From: Lentisphaerae bacterium RIFOXYA12_64_32
GTDB taxonomy: Bacteria; Verrucomicrobiota; Lentisphaeria; Oligosphaerales; YB12-FULL-65-16
NCBI GenBank assembly: GCA_001803235.1
Contig: MHBL01000045.1
Coordinates: forward strand, 1 to 38,734
Length of the DNA stretch: 38,734 nt
Reading direction: 5' to 3'
Shown here: positions 7,283 to 15,219 of the stretch, piece after piece
Numbering within the stretch: position 1 is the first letter of the stretch
How the letters are laid out: each line of letters begins with the position of its first letter
Made by a program: the position numbers and the translations under genes
The notes under the pieces: model-generated
What the model was told of the DNA's origin: nothing
The model's input: the letters and a program-made list of their open reading frames with translations, nothing else
Databases searched by the model: none

Positions 7283-9007
7283 TCAGTTGTCGTGGCGCTC
7301 GTCTCGGTCCTTACGGTCATCCTTGTCCTTGCGGTCATCCTTGCCCCCCCTGCCCTTGTCTTCGTCGGAAGGTCGAGCGGGTGGGCCTTTCTGGAAGATT
7401 CCCAGCACACCGCCTGACCTGCCAACAACAGGCGGGGCCGGAATCTGCACTCGTTCCGGTTGGGGCACATTGACCTCGCGGCGCGGAACGGACACAGGTT
7501 CTCGCGGCACGGCCGGCGGCGCCGCTTCCCGGCGCTCGACCGGCGCCGTCACAGTGCCCCCGCGTCCCTTGGGCGGTTGGGCTGTCGCCTGGCGCTGGGG
7601 CGGTGGCGTCACAGCGGGCTTATAGTCCCTGGACGGTTGGACTGCCTCCTGACGCTGGGACGGTGGCATCACACTGCCTTTGCGCGCGCCGGACGGTTGG
7701 GCTGCCTTCGGAGGCGCCGCCGTGGACTCCCAACGGTTCCGTTCATCGCGGAACGTGCCCACGGCGGTCGCCTGCGTGGAGATCTTCTGCCGTGCGTCGG
7801 TGTCGATCCGCTCGAACTTCACCGGGGCGTGCCGGTTGGTGACGGCGACGGTCATGGGCTGGGCCACCTGAGAAGCCCGTCGCTGCGGTTCGGGCAGCTT
7901 GGCCAGCCGGGATTCCTGCTCGCGGTACGTCCGGGCCGGACGGAGGTCCCTGTCGGCGCGACGGCGATTGTACTCGTCCCGCCCGCGTTCCTCCCATCGC
8001 GGTTCGGACCGCTGGTTCTGCCAGCGGTCATGCTCGTAAACCGGGTCGTACCATGTGTGGCGCCGATGACTGTCAAACCACGGGTAAATGCCAATGCTCA
8101 GGTAGGCGTCGTCGTAGTAATCACCGAAGTAGTAGTGGCTGTAACGCGGATACGCGAACAGGTTGACCCGCAGCAAACCCAGGTCGATGACGATGCTGGG
8201 CGAGTACGTGAAGTTGGACCGCCGATGGATCGACGCCGGGAAATACACCGGCGCAAACAAGACGCCCCGGCGCTCCAGCGAGTAATCCCAGTGTGCCTCG
8301 GCGAAGATGTAGCCGCGCGGCGTGCGCACGAAGTGAGACGGCACCCAAACCCAGTCCGGCTGCGCCACCAGCCAGTAGCCGGCCCGGCGAACGTACTGGC
8401 CCTGGACCCAGCACATGCAGGGCGGCACCCAGATCGTGTCGGGGGATGCCGGGCAACTGTGCGGTTCCACATCGTCGACCATCGGCGGGGCCGGCAGATA
8501 CTCGAGATTCCGAACACCGGCAGGCGCCCAGAAACCGGCGACCCACTCCCAGCCCCCGGGCACCCGAGACCAGTACCCGGGCATCCAGGACATGCTCGGC
8601 GGCGCCGCGCGCCAGCAGGCGCTGACCCAGATGTAGCCGTTCCGGTCCGCATCCCAGGACCAGTACCCCGGGATCCAGGCGAACTGCCGGCCTTCGGGCC
8701 TGTCCGCCGGCGGGATTTCCTCGACATCCGGTGGCGGCTCAACCGGGGCAATCAGGCCCACCTGAACTTCCAGGCTAACGGGCTCGGCAAAGGCCTCATG
8801 CACCGGGCCACGGCTCAGGACCTCATATTCCTCCTGGCGCGGCATCTCCGGAGGAGCGCGGTGCTCTACAATGACGGGCGCGGGCTGGTCAGCGCGGTTG
8901 CCGAAGAAGAACCCCCAATCCCATGCTGCCACCCGATGGCCACCCAACGACGTCACGGCGAGAAGCGCAATGACCCATGCTGCGGGACGCGAATGGTGTT
9001 GACGCAT
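7283..9007 (-). CDS. YXWGXW-type tryptophan-rich envelope protein
   Basis: A 574-residue secreted protein. ATG 9007 follows GTGGAGCC. The N-terminal signal (WVIALLAVTSLGGHRVAA) is followed by a short acidic/proline region. Residues ~105-290 carry Trp-Pro-Gly-Tyr-Trp type repeats (AWIPGYWSWD, SWMPGYWSRV, EWVAGFWAP, WVPSHFVRTPRGYIFAEAHWDY), the hallmark of YXWGXW/BcpO-related envelope proteins. The C-terminal half looks disordered: Arg/Glu/Gln-rich, with about four imperfect ~22-residue repeats of the kind AQPPKGRGGTVTAP, and a charged DDRKDKDDRKDRDE tail. The function of these proteins is not established; they are often found with cell-surface genes. It lies 69 bp after the small Tyr-rich lipoprotein gene and probably shares its promoter at 9482-9550. 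Confidence 0.8.
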   Translation of the reverse strand: MRQHHSRPAAWVIALLAVTSLGGHRVAAWDWGFFFGNRADQPAPVIVEHRAPPEMPRQEEYEVLSRGPVHEAFAEPVSLEVQVGLIAPVEPPPDVEEIPPADRPEGRQFAWIPGYWSWDADRNGYIWVSACWRAAPPSMSWMPGYWSRVPGGWEWVAGFWAPAGVRNLEYLPAPPMVDDVEPHSCPASPDTIWVPPCMCWVQGQYVRRAGYWLVAQPDWVWVPSHFVRTPRGYIFAEAHWDYSLERRGVLFAPVYFPASIHRRSNFTYSPSIVIDLGLLRVNLFAYPRYSHYYFGDYYDDAYLSIGIYPWFDSHRRHTWYDPVYEHDRWQNQRSEPRWEERGRDEYNRRRADRDLRPARTYREQESRLAKLPEPQRRASQVAQPMTVAVTNRHAPVKFERIDTDARQKISTQATAVGTFRDERNRWESTAAPPKAAQPSGARKGSVMPPSQRQEAVQPSRDYKPAVTPPPQRQATAQPPKGRGGTVTAPVERREAAPPAVPREPVSVPRREVNVPQPERVQIPAPPVVGRSGGVLGIFQKGPPARPSDEDKGRGGKDDRKDKDDRKDRDERHDN

Positions 9008-9076
9008 AGTCCAGGCTCCACGAGTTAAGTGTTTGGGTTCCGCTGCTCGATGACCCCCGCCTCGGTAAGCAGGAAG

Positions 9077-9394
9077 CTATCTGCCTTGGTGTCCGGGGTT
9101 CTGTCGCCCGTCTTTGCCGCCGCCGCCACCCTTGAATTTGACATCTTTGGGGTAGCGGTCTCTTGGCAGGGGTGCCCAGGGCCCACTCCTTGACCGCGCG
9201 TAGTACCAGCCGTTGTTCTGGTAGTGATAGTGATACCCCTCTTGGACGTAGTAAGGCTCCGTCTCCAACACCACAACGGGCGGAAGAGCCGGCACCACGA
9301 CCACTTCCCTGCCGCGGCGTCCAGGCACCATCAGACACCCCGCGAGCATGAACGACACAAGCAACCCAGCCAACGCGATTCTTTTCGCTCTCAT
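9077..9394 (-). CDS. Small Tyr/Trp-rich lipoprotein
   Basis: A 105-residue lipoprotein. The frame is open back to 9529, but ATG 9394 has AGGAAAGGG upstream and gives a textbook signal: MRAKRIALAGLLVSFMLAGC with lipobox LAGC (Cys 20). The mature chain has a Val/Pro stretch, then an aromatic cluster (YYVQEGYHYHYQNNGWYYAR) and SGPWAPLPRDRYP, and a Gly/Lys tail. The aromatic pattern resembles short companions of YXWGXW proteins, and the next gene downstream is such a protein. It probably sits in the envelope; no enzymatic motif is visible. Upstream lies the second copy of the box promoter. Confidence 0.8.
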   Translation of the reverse strand: MRAKRIALAGLLVSFMLAGCLMVPGRRGREVVVVPALPPVVVLETEPYYVQEGYHYHYQNNGWYYARSRSGPWAPLPRDRYPKDVKFKGGGGGKDGRQNPGHQGR

Positions 9395-9481
9395 ACTGTT
9401 TTCCCTTTCCTGCCTTTGTCTGTTTATTGACGATGGTCTTTTCCGGTTGGACCGTTGGGAAGTTGGTCTGCCACGATGGAC

Positions 9482-9550
9482 ACTATAGGCCGTGGCTGGG
9501 CCGACTGTTATGGGGTGAAACCCCACCACTCTATGGGGTAAAACCCTACC
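9482..9550 (-). promoter_or_regulatory. Activator-type promoter with two 23-bp-spaced boxes (copy 2)
   Basis: Boxes at 9509-9527 (TATGGGGTGAAACCCCACC) and 9532-9550 (TATGGGGTAAAACCCTACC) are 23 bp apart. Exactly 20 bp separates the inner box from ACTATAG (9482-9488), the minus-strand TATAGT -10. The 20-bp spacer shares CGGCCCAGC with copy 1. The promoter points at the lipoprotein/YXWGXW pair, with a leader of about 85 nt. One base change in the inner box (CCCC for CCCT) makes that copy a better palindrome. Confidence 0.75.
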
Positions 9551-9920
9551 ATGGTGGCACGATCAGGAGAGATGGCAGTCTGCTGATTTCAGTGGCGTCA
9601 CCAACGTGGTGGGCCGTACCCGCAGTTCAGCCAGGTCTACGGCGGGAGGGGTCCCCCGAGTACGTGCAACCGGACCGGAACGCACAGGGCCGCAGTCAAC
9701 GGACCTGCAGGCGTCTCAAAGCCCTCGTCCGGGATTGCACAGGGCTTGCCATCGAACATTCACACGGTAGATTTCTATCCGGTAAACGAAGATCGGGGGT
9801 TCCGGCCAGAACTCCAGACTCAAGGAAACGAGGACTTGGGCAACGACGGATTTGAGAAAAAGTCAGAGATCAGAGGTCCACGGTCGTCGTGGCCCACGGT
9901 CGGATGGGGAATCCCGGGCG
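9551..9920. other. 370-bp intergenic region upstream of the ligase-ACP-synthase fusion
   Basis: No credible gene. It must hold the plus-strand promoter of the fusion gene. The best sequence I see is TTGCCA, 16 bp, TAGATT near 9746-9773, which is only a weak match. The last 80 bp are purine-rich (GAGAAAAAGTCAGAGATCAGAGG) and resemble the low-complexity spacer at 13420-13530. Confidence 0.4.
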
Positions 9921-12900
9921 ATGATGACTCACGCCCAAACGCACGTTGGCCTGCATCAGGTTCCCGGCAATCTGGTTCGCGTGTTGCGCCGTCACGCTGA
10001 AGAACGTCCCGATCATACGGCTTTCGCGCATCTCGCCGACGGCCTGTCCGGCCACCCCAGCCTGACCTACGCCAAGCTCGATCGGCGGGCCCGAGCCATC
10101 GCAGGTTGCCTGCAGGACATGGGTTTTGCCGGCCAGCGCGTGCTGCTGGTCTATCCGCCTGGCCTCGACTTCATCACGGCGTTTCTTGGCTGTCTATACG
10201 CAGGCTGTGTGGCCGTGCCAACGTCTCCACCGCATCGCCACCGCCTAGCCGATCGCTTCCAGGCCATTGCCGCCGATACCGGGTCTCGCGTTGCCCTGAG
10301 CACCGCCTCTGCCGTCGCTCAGTTCCAGGTCATGACCGAGGTGGAAAAGAGTGACGAGGCGCCCGCTTCCTCCCGAATCCTGTGGCTCGCCACTGACGGA
10401 ATTCCCGATGTCTTGGCCGAGCACTGGAACGAACCGGCCATCGCTTCCGACGCACTGGCCATGCTCCAATACACCTCCGGTTCGACCAGTCGGCCCAAAG
10501 GCGTCGTGCTCAGCCACGCGAACCTCATGGCCAACATCTGCGCCATCCACCAGGCTTTCGGACTACGGGACGAGGACAGTGCTGTGTTCTGGCTGCCCAT
10601 GTACCATGATATGGGGCTGGTGGGCGGCGTCCTGGTCCCGGCGTTTGCGCGTGTGCCCGTCGTTTTCATCTCGCCGGCCGCGGCCCTCCAGAACCCCATC
10701 ACCTGGCTGGCCGCCATCAGCAAGTACCGGGCAACCATCTCCGGCGGGCCCAACTTCGCCTACGACCTTTGTGTCCGCAAGATCACCGGCGAGCAGCGTG
10801 CCACCCTCGATCTGTCCTCCTGGGCCCTGGCCTTCGTCGGCGCCGAACCCGTTGACCCCGGAACGCTCGAACGCTTTGCCGCCGCATTCGCGCCCTGTGG
10901 TTTCGACCCCGGCGCGTTCTACCCCACCTACGGTTTGTCGGAGGCAACGCTCATGGTCAGCGGCCCGAGGCGCGGCAGCGGCGCGACCGTCGGCGTCTTC
11001 CACGACACAGCGCTAACCAAGGGCCATGTCGAACCCGTGCCCGACTCCGTCAGGGCGAAGCCTGACTCCGCCGTGGTGAAGTCCGACCAGGCGCGGGAGG
11101 CTCGGCGCCTGGTGGGCTGCGGATCGTCCGTCGGCGCTGTGCGCGTGGCGATCGTCGACTTGCACACCCACGCGGAGGCCGCCCCCGACCGCGTCGGTGA
11201 AATCTGGGTTGCCGGAGCGTCGGTCAGTCAGGGGTACTGGCACAAGCCCGACCAGACCCGCAGTACATTCCAGGCCTACCTGAACGACGTGGGGGAAGGT
11301 CCGTTCCTGCGGACCGGCGACTTGGGGTTCATGCGCGAGGGTCAACTCTACGTCACCGGCCGGCTGGACGACCTGATCATCGTCCGCGGCCTGAACCGCC
11401 ATCCGCAGGATATCGAAGCCACGGCCCGCGGCAGTCACCCGCTGCTGGAAGACGGTTATGGGGCTGCTTTCGTCGCGGACGACCAAGGCCAGCGGCGCCT
11501 CATTCTGGTGCAGGAGGCCACCCGCAAAGGCGAGGACTTCGCGCCGGTGCTGGATGCGGTTCGCGGGGCGGTACTCGATGAGCATGGCTTGGCACTGGAC
11601 GTGATCGTGCTGGTGCGATGCGGTACGATTCCCAAGACCTCCAGCGGCAAGATCCAGCGCCATGCCTGCCGCGCGGCCTTCCTGGCCGGCGAACTCAAGG
11701 CCCTTGCCGAATACCGCGGCTTGCCGGTCGAGAGTACCGCCCCCGGTACCGCCGCCCGCCCCGGCGCCGAAGACGCGGGGGCCTCCCTTGCTCCTTCCGC
11801 GCCGCCATCTTCGCAGGTCGCCGCTCTCGCCGCCGTCCGCCAGCATGCCCGCGCCTTAGCCGGCGCGGCTTTACCCGACCTGGCCCCGGAAACGCCCCTC
11901 ACCGCCCTGGGCTTGGATTCACTGCAGCGCCTGGAACTCGCGTCCGTGCTGGAGAAGACTTTCGGCGGCCGCCTGCCCGACACGGTGTTCAGCCAGGCAC
12001 AGACGTTGGGGGACCTGGCCCGGGCGGTACAGAAGCACTTGATCGACGCTCCCAGGCCCGCTGTCCCCACCGGCGAGGTCCCTCCCGAGCACTACGATTT
12101 CGCCCAATTCCCCGAGTACGCTGAGTTGAAGCGTCAGGAACGCTTGCTGTGGGTGGTGGCCGGCGACAACCCGTATTTCCGCGTCGACCAGGGCGGCGCC
12201 GGCAGCGCGGCTTGCATCGAGCAGCGTCAGATCGTCAACTTCAGCGTCTACGACTACGTCGGCCTGGCCCACGATCCGGAGGTCGCGGCCGCCGCCAAGG
12301 CCGCGATCGACCGCTACGGCACCAGCGCTGGCGCCAGCCGGTTGGTAGCCGGCGAGAAGCAGGTGCATCGTGATCTGGAGCAGGCCCTGGCCGCATTCCT
12401 GGGGACCCCAGCCGCGGTCGTGTTCGTCTCCGGCCACGCCACCAACGTCACCACCATCGGTCACCTGCTGGGGCCGAGCGATCTGATCCTCCACGACGTG
12501 CTGGCACACAACTCGATCATCCAGGGCGCCGCGCTTTCCGGCGCCACCCGTCGCGCCTTTGCCCACAACGACTGGCAGGCGCTGGACGCGCTGTTGTCAG
12601 ACGAGCGCCACAGCTATCGCCGTGTGCTGGTCGCCATCGAGGGCGTATACAGCATGGATGGCGATTTTCCCGAGCTTCCACGTTTCGTGGAGCTCAAGAA
12701 GAAGCACAAGACGCTGTTGCTGGTCGATGAGGCACACTCGCTGGGCACCATGGGAGCCACCGGCCGGGGCATCGGCGAGCACTGGGGTGTAGAGCGGGCC
12801 GACGTCGACCTGTGGATGGGCACGCTGTCCAAGTCGCTGGCCAGTTGCGGCGGGTACATCGCCGGCTCGACCGAGCTGATCGAGTACCTCAAGTACACCG

Positions 12901-13286
12901 CCCCGGGGTTCGTCTACAGCGTCGGCATGTCCCCGCCCAACGCGGCGGCCGCTTTGGCAGCCCTGACGGTCCTGCAGCGTGAGCCGCAGCGCGTGGTCCG
13001 GCTGCGTGAATTGTCGGCGTTGTTCCTGAAGCTGGTCCGGGAGCACGGCCTGAACACCGGCTCGGCCGGCGGCACGCCCGTGGTCCCGGTAATCATCGGC
13101 AGCTCGGTCAAGAACCTGCGCCTGGCGCGCGCCCTGTTCGAGCGTGGCATTAATGTCCACCCGATTCTGCCCCCCGCCGTGGCCGAGCACTCCGCCCGAC
13201 TGCGCTTCTTCATCACCACCCATCACAGCCAGGAACAGATCCGCGCCACGGTCCGCGCCACGGTCGACGAACTGGCCAGACTGTAG
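9921..13286 (+). CDS. Fatty acyl-AMP ligase / acyl carrier protein / alpha-oxoamine synthase (serine palmitoyltransferase-like) fusion
   Basis: A single chain of about 1121 residues joining three activities. Residues 1-600 are a fatty acyl-AMP ligase: LQYTSGSTSRPKGVVLSHANL (~182), FWLPMYHDMGLVGG, YPTYGLSEATLM, RTGDLGFM, and the C-terminal Lys motif PKTSSGKIQRH (~570). Residues ~625-700 are an acyl carrier protein with the phosphopantetheine serine in LGLDSLQR (~665). Residues ~728-1121 are a PLP-dependent alpha-oxoamine synthase: FSVYDYVGLAHDP, TSAGASRLVAGE, LVDEAHSLGTMG and the PLP lysine in GTLSKSLASCGGYIAG (~968). The chain suggests that a free fatty acid is adenylated, loaded onto the built-in carrier and condensed with an amino acid, presumably serine, to a 3-keto long-chain base. 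BioF- or CqsA-like chemistry is the alternative. The frame opens at 9852; ATG 9921 or 9924, with GGGGA upstream, is preferred because earlier residues are non-conserved and Arg-rich. Confidence 0.88.
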   Translation: MMTHAQTHVGLHQVPGNLVRVLRRHAEERPDHTAFAHLADGLSGHPSLTYAKLDRRARAIAGCLQDMGFAGQRVLLVYPPGLDFITAFLGCLYAGCVAVPTSPPHRHRLADRFQAIAADTGSRVALSTASAVAQFQVMTEVEKSDEAPASSRILWLATDGIPDVLAEHWNEPAIASDALAMLQYTSGSTSRPKGVVLSHANLMANICAIHQAFGLRDEDSAVFWLPMYHDMGLVGGVLVPAFARVPVVFISPAAALQNPITWLAAISKYRATISGGPNFAYDLCVRKITGEQRATLDLSSWALAFVGAEPVDPGTLERFAAAFAPCGFDPGAFYPTYGLSEATLMVSGPRRGSGATVGVFHDTALTKGHVEPVPDSVRAKPDSAVVKSDQAREARRLVGCGSSVGAVRVAIVDLHTHAEAAPDRVGEIWVAGASVSQGYWHKPDQTRSTFQAYLNDVGEGPFLRTGDLGFMREGQLYVTGRLDDLIIVRGLNRHPQDIEATARGSHPLLEDGYGAAFVADDQGQRRLILVQEATRKGEDFAPVLDAVRGAVLDEHGLALDVIVLVRCGTIPKTSSGKIQRHACRAAFLAGELKALAEYRGLPVESTAPGTAARPGAEDAGASLAPSAPPSSQVAALAAVRQHARALAGAALPDLAPETPLTALGLDSLQRLELASVLEKTFGGRLPDTVFSQAQTLGDLARAVQKHLIDAPRPAVPTGEVPPEHYDFAQFPEYAELKRQERLLWVVAGDNPYFRVDQGGAGSAACIEQRQIVNFSVYDYVGLAHDPEVAAAAKAAIDRYGTSAGASRLVAGEKQVHRDLEQALAAFLGTPAAVVFVSGHATNVTTIGHLLGPSDLILHDVLAHNSIIQGAALSGATRRAFAHNDWQALDALLSDERHSYRRVLVAIEGVYSMDGDFPELPRFVELKKKHKTLLLVDEAHSLGTMGATGRGIGEHWGVERADVDLWMGTLSKSLASCGGYIAGSTELIEYLKYTAPGFVYSVGMSPPNAAAALAALTVLQREPQRVVRLRELSALFLKLVREHGLNTGSAGGTPVVPVIIGSSVKNLRLARALFERGINVHPILPPAVAEHSARLRFFITTHHSQEQIRATVRATVDELARL

Positions 13287-13595
13287 CACTGCCCCACGCC
13301 CCGATCGCACCGCGGTGCATGGGCTTGAGGTGAGCCGACAGCGACCTGATGGGCCGGTGTCCCGCGGTACGGGGGAGATCGCACTCACGAAAGACCGGGC
13401 GGGACAGACCCCAATGACACCCAAGTTAGGGCTGAGGGCTGAAAGCTGAAAGCTGAGGGCCAGAGGCCAGAACCCCATGAGGTGGGCCTGTTTCCACTTC
13501 AGGTTTCAGGTTTCATCCCTCATCCCTCCGACGGCCGACCTTAGAATCGCGTTGGGAGGCATTCGGACAGACCCGCGCTGTCGGAGAGACATTGG
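13287..13595. other. Intergenic spacer between convergent genes with low-complexity tract
   Basis: No gene. Around 13420-13530 the sequence is built from short repeats (GGGCTGAGGGCTGAAAGCTGAAAGCTGAGGGCC, here paraphrased as alternating GGGCTGA and AAGCTGA units) and then TTTCAGGTTTCAGGTTTCATCCCTCATCCCTC-like steps. The halves are roughly complementary and could fold into a long imperfect hairpin between the two convergent stop codons. Confidence 0.4.
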
Positions 13596-14624
13596 TCAGA
13601 GCCAGCCGGCCTGGCGATACCATTGGGCCGTTTCGCGCAGGCGTTCGGCCAAGGCGGCCGCAGGAGCCCAACCCAGTTGCGTGCGCGCCTTGACGGATGA
13701 GCACGTCCACGACCCGGCCAGGGCTTCGACGGTCTTGTCGCTGTTGACCCAACCGGGTTGCTGCCGGATCCGCCCCATCGCGTCACCGCAGAACCCGAAT
13801 AGCCGCATGAGCGGCCGGGGCATGTGCACCACAGTTGCACGCCTTTTCTCCAATGCCGTGGCCATTGCCTGTCCGAGTTCGGTATACGTCGGTTCGTCTT
13901 CGGCCGCCATGAAGTAGACGCCTTGGCCCGGCGAGCCGCTGCGGTCCAGACGTTCGCCTTTCTCGGCGACGAGGAGCAGGCCCTCGACCAGATCGACGAC
14001 ATGGATCAGCGAGAAGCGATACTCGCCCCGACCGGGCACGACATGAATACCCCAGCGCGCGATCGGCCGGAAGATCTCAAGCACGCCCCGGTCGCCGGGG
14101 CCAAAAACGATCGGTGGGCGCACAATGCTGATCGACACCCCTGCGGCATACTTGGCCGCCGCCCGTTCTCCGGCCAGTTTGCTGCGGCCATAGGCTGAAA
14201 CGGGCGTCGGCGAATCGCCTTCCACGCGAGGTCTGCCAGCAACGCACGGCCCCGCGGCGGCCAGCGAGGACACCGCGACCAATACCGGCGGGGCGGCACG
14301 ATCAGCACAGGCACCCGCGACGGCGTCGACGCCGCCTGTGTTCACACGCGCGAAATCGTCTGTCCGCAGCGCCTTCACCAGCCCGGCCAGGTGGAGCACG
14401 ATGCCGGCTTGCGACACGTCCAGTGCCCGGCCAATGCCGGCCCGATCGGTTACGTCGCCGGTGATCAGTTGGACGCCGGCCGACCGCAGTTCGTCAAGGC
14501 ACGAGGTGGCGCGCACCAGGCATGACACCCGGCAACCACGCTCGACCAACCGCTGCACCAAGTGCCGGCCGATGAAACCACTGGCGCCGGTGACCAGCAC
14601 AGACTGAGGAGCCCTGGCCGTCAT
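13596..14624 (-). CDS. NAD(P)-dependent epimerase/dehydratase, candidate ceramide reductase (CerR-like)
   Basis: A 342-residue extended short-chain dehydrogenase. ATG 14624 is placed by GGAGGTACGAGG just upstream; the open frame before it (to 14693) is not needed. Seen: Rossmann motif VLVTGASGFIGRHL (residues 9-22), a GDVTD adenine-ring Asp (~56-60), HLAG, VSSLAAAG (Ser 119/120), catalytic Tyr145/Lys149 in AYGRSK, and RPPIVFGPGDRG. This is the fold of 3-beta-HSD/CerR-type enzymes. Proximity to an SPT-like fusion and a bCerS-like acyltransferase makes reduction of the 3-keto group of a ceramide or long-chain base the best guess, as for CerR in Caulobacter. A sugar-nucleotide epimerase is the alternative. 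It is divergent from the acyltransferase and convergent with the fusion gene. Confidence 0.8.
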   Translation of the reverse strand: MTARAPQSVLVTGASGFIGRHLVQRLVERGCRVSCLVRATSCLDELRSAGVQLITGDVTDRAGIGRALDVSQAGIVLHLAGLVKALRTDDFARVNTGGVDAVAGACADRAAPPVLVAVSSLAAAGPCVAGRPRVEGDSPTPVSAYGRSKLAGERAAAKYAAGVSISIVRPPIVFGPGDRGVLEIFRPIARWGIHVVPGRGEYRFSLIHVVDLVEGLLLVAEKGERLDRSGSPGQGVYFMAAEDEPTYTELGQAMATALEKRRATVVHMPRPLMRLFGFCGDAMGRIRQQPGWVNSDKTVEALAGSWTCSSVKARTQLGWAPAAALAERLRETAQWYRQAGWL

Positions 14625-14728
14625 CCTCGTACCTCCACCGGGCGGCTCAACGCCAACCCCAGAGCGCCTGAACCGGTCCGGACCGACCGCCACAGCCCGC
14701 GGGCGAAGACCTCCCAGGTTCCCCCATG

Positions 14729-14882
14729 CCCGGATTCGTATTGCGTCAGTGAAAGGTGCAGGTTCCGTTGGAGTTCACGGCTTTAGCGTAAATGCGGAGC
14801 GCGTCGGGAGCACGCTGAAGCTGTGAACTCCAACCGCGCGTCGCGACGTCAGCACCTTTCACTGACGCAATACCCGGATTCG
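14729..14882. mobile_element. Palindromic MITE with 10-bp target-site duplication
   Basis: The element spans 14739-14872 (134 bp). Its ends are perfect 21-bp inverted repeats beginning TATTGCGTCAGTGAAAGG (14739-14759 and 14852-14872). A second perfect 12-bp pair, GTTGGAGTTCAC / GTGAACTCCAAC, lies inside (14767-14778, 14823-14834), continued by a 9-of-11 match next to the centre. Both sides are flanked by the identical 10-mer CCCGGATTCG (14729-14738 and 14873-14882), a likely target duplication. There is no transposase inside, so it is non-autonomous. It lies in the divergent upstream region of the dehydrogenase (14624) and the acyltransferase (15220). Confidence 0.8.
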
Positions 14883-14892
14883 ACCCGAAACG

Positions 14893-14921
14893 TTGACAAG
14901 TCAGTCCGCCGGAGCAATCTT
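14893..14921 (+). promoter_or_regulatory. Possible sigma-70-type promoter upstream of the acyltransferase
   Basis: A perfect TTGACA (14893-14898) stands 10 bp beyond the right edge of the MITE duplication and is followed after 17 bp by AATCTT, a poor -10, with TCTTAT also possible at 19 bp. It points at the gene starting at 15220. The -35 is good; the -10 is weak, so this is only a candidate. Confidence 0.25.
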
Positions 14922-15219
14922 ATCACCCGGAACCGCCAGCCGCGCTGCACCCGTGTCGTGACCTCGCACCAGCCGCAAGTCCGGCGTGCACCGGAAACGC
15001 ACCATAATCTGGCACTATATGCGTTTCTCCATCAAGAGCCAACACGTGCAGGCGGTGCGGGGCCAACGTTTGGCGAAGGATCTTGCGGAATCGGTCAGCA
15101 CAGGCGGTTTTCGGCGCCCGAATCGGGTCTATCGCAATGCGAGATGATCGAGGCGAGGTACTCCACGACGGTCGCAGGACGACCGTCAGGTGAGAAGCCC
15201 TGCCGCGAACGGAGCACTC

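Noticed and set aside
9551..9600. Sigma-54 promoter suggested by TGGCACGATCAGG
   Set aside because: The GG of TGGCAC is not followed by a GC at the required 10-bp distance, so the -12 element is missing.
12105..13286. Biotin synthesis enzyme BioF as the identity of the C-terminal domain
   Set aside because: Same superfamily, but fusion to a fatty acyl-AMP ligase and ACP, with no bio genes nearby and a CerR/bCerS-like context, favours a long-chain-base synthase. Not fully excluded.
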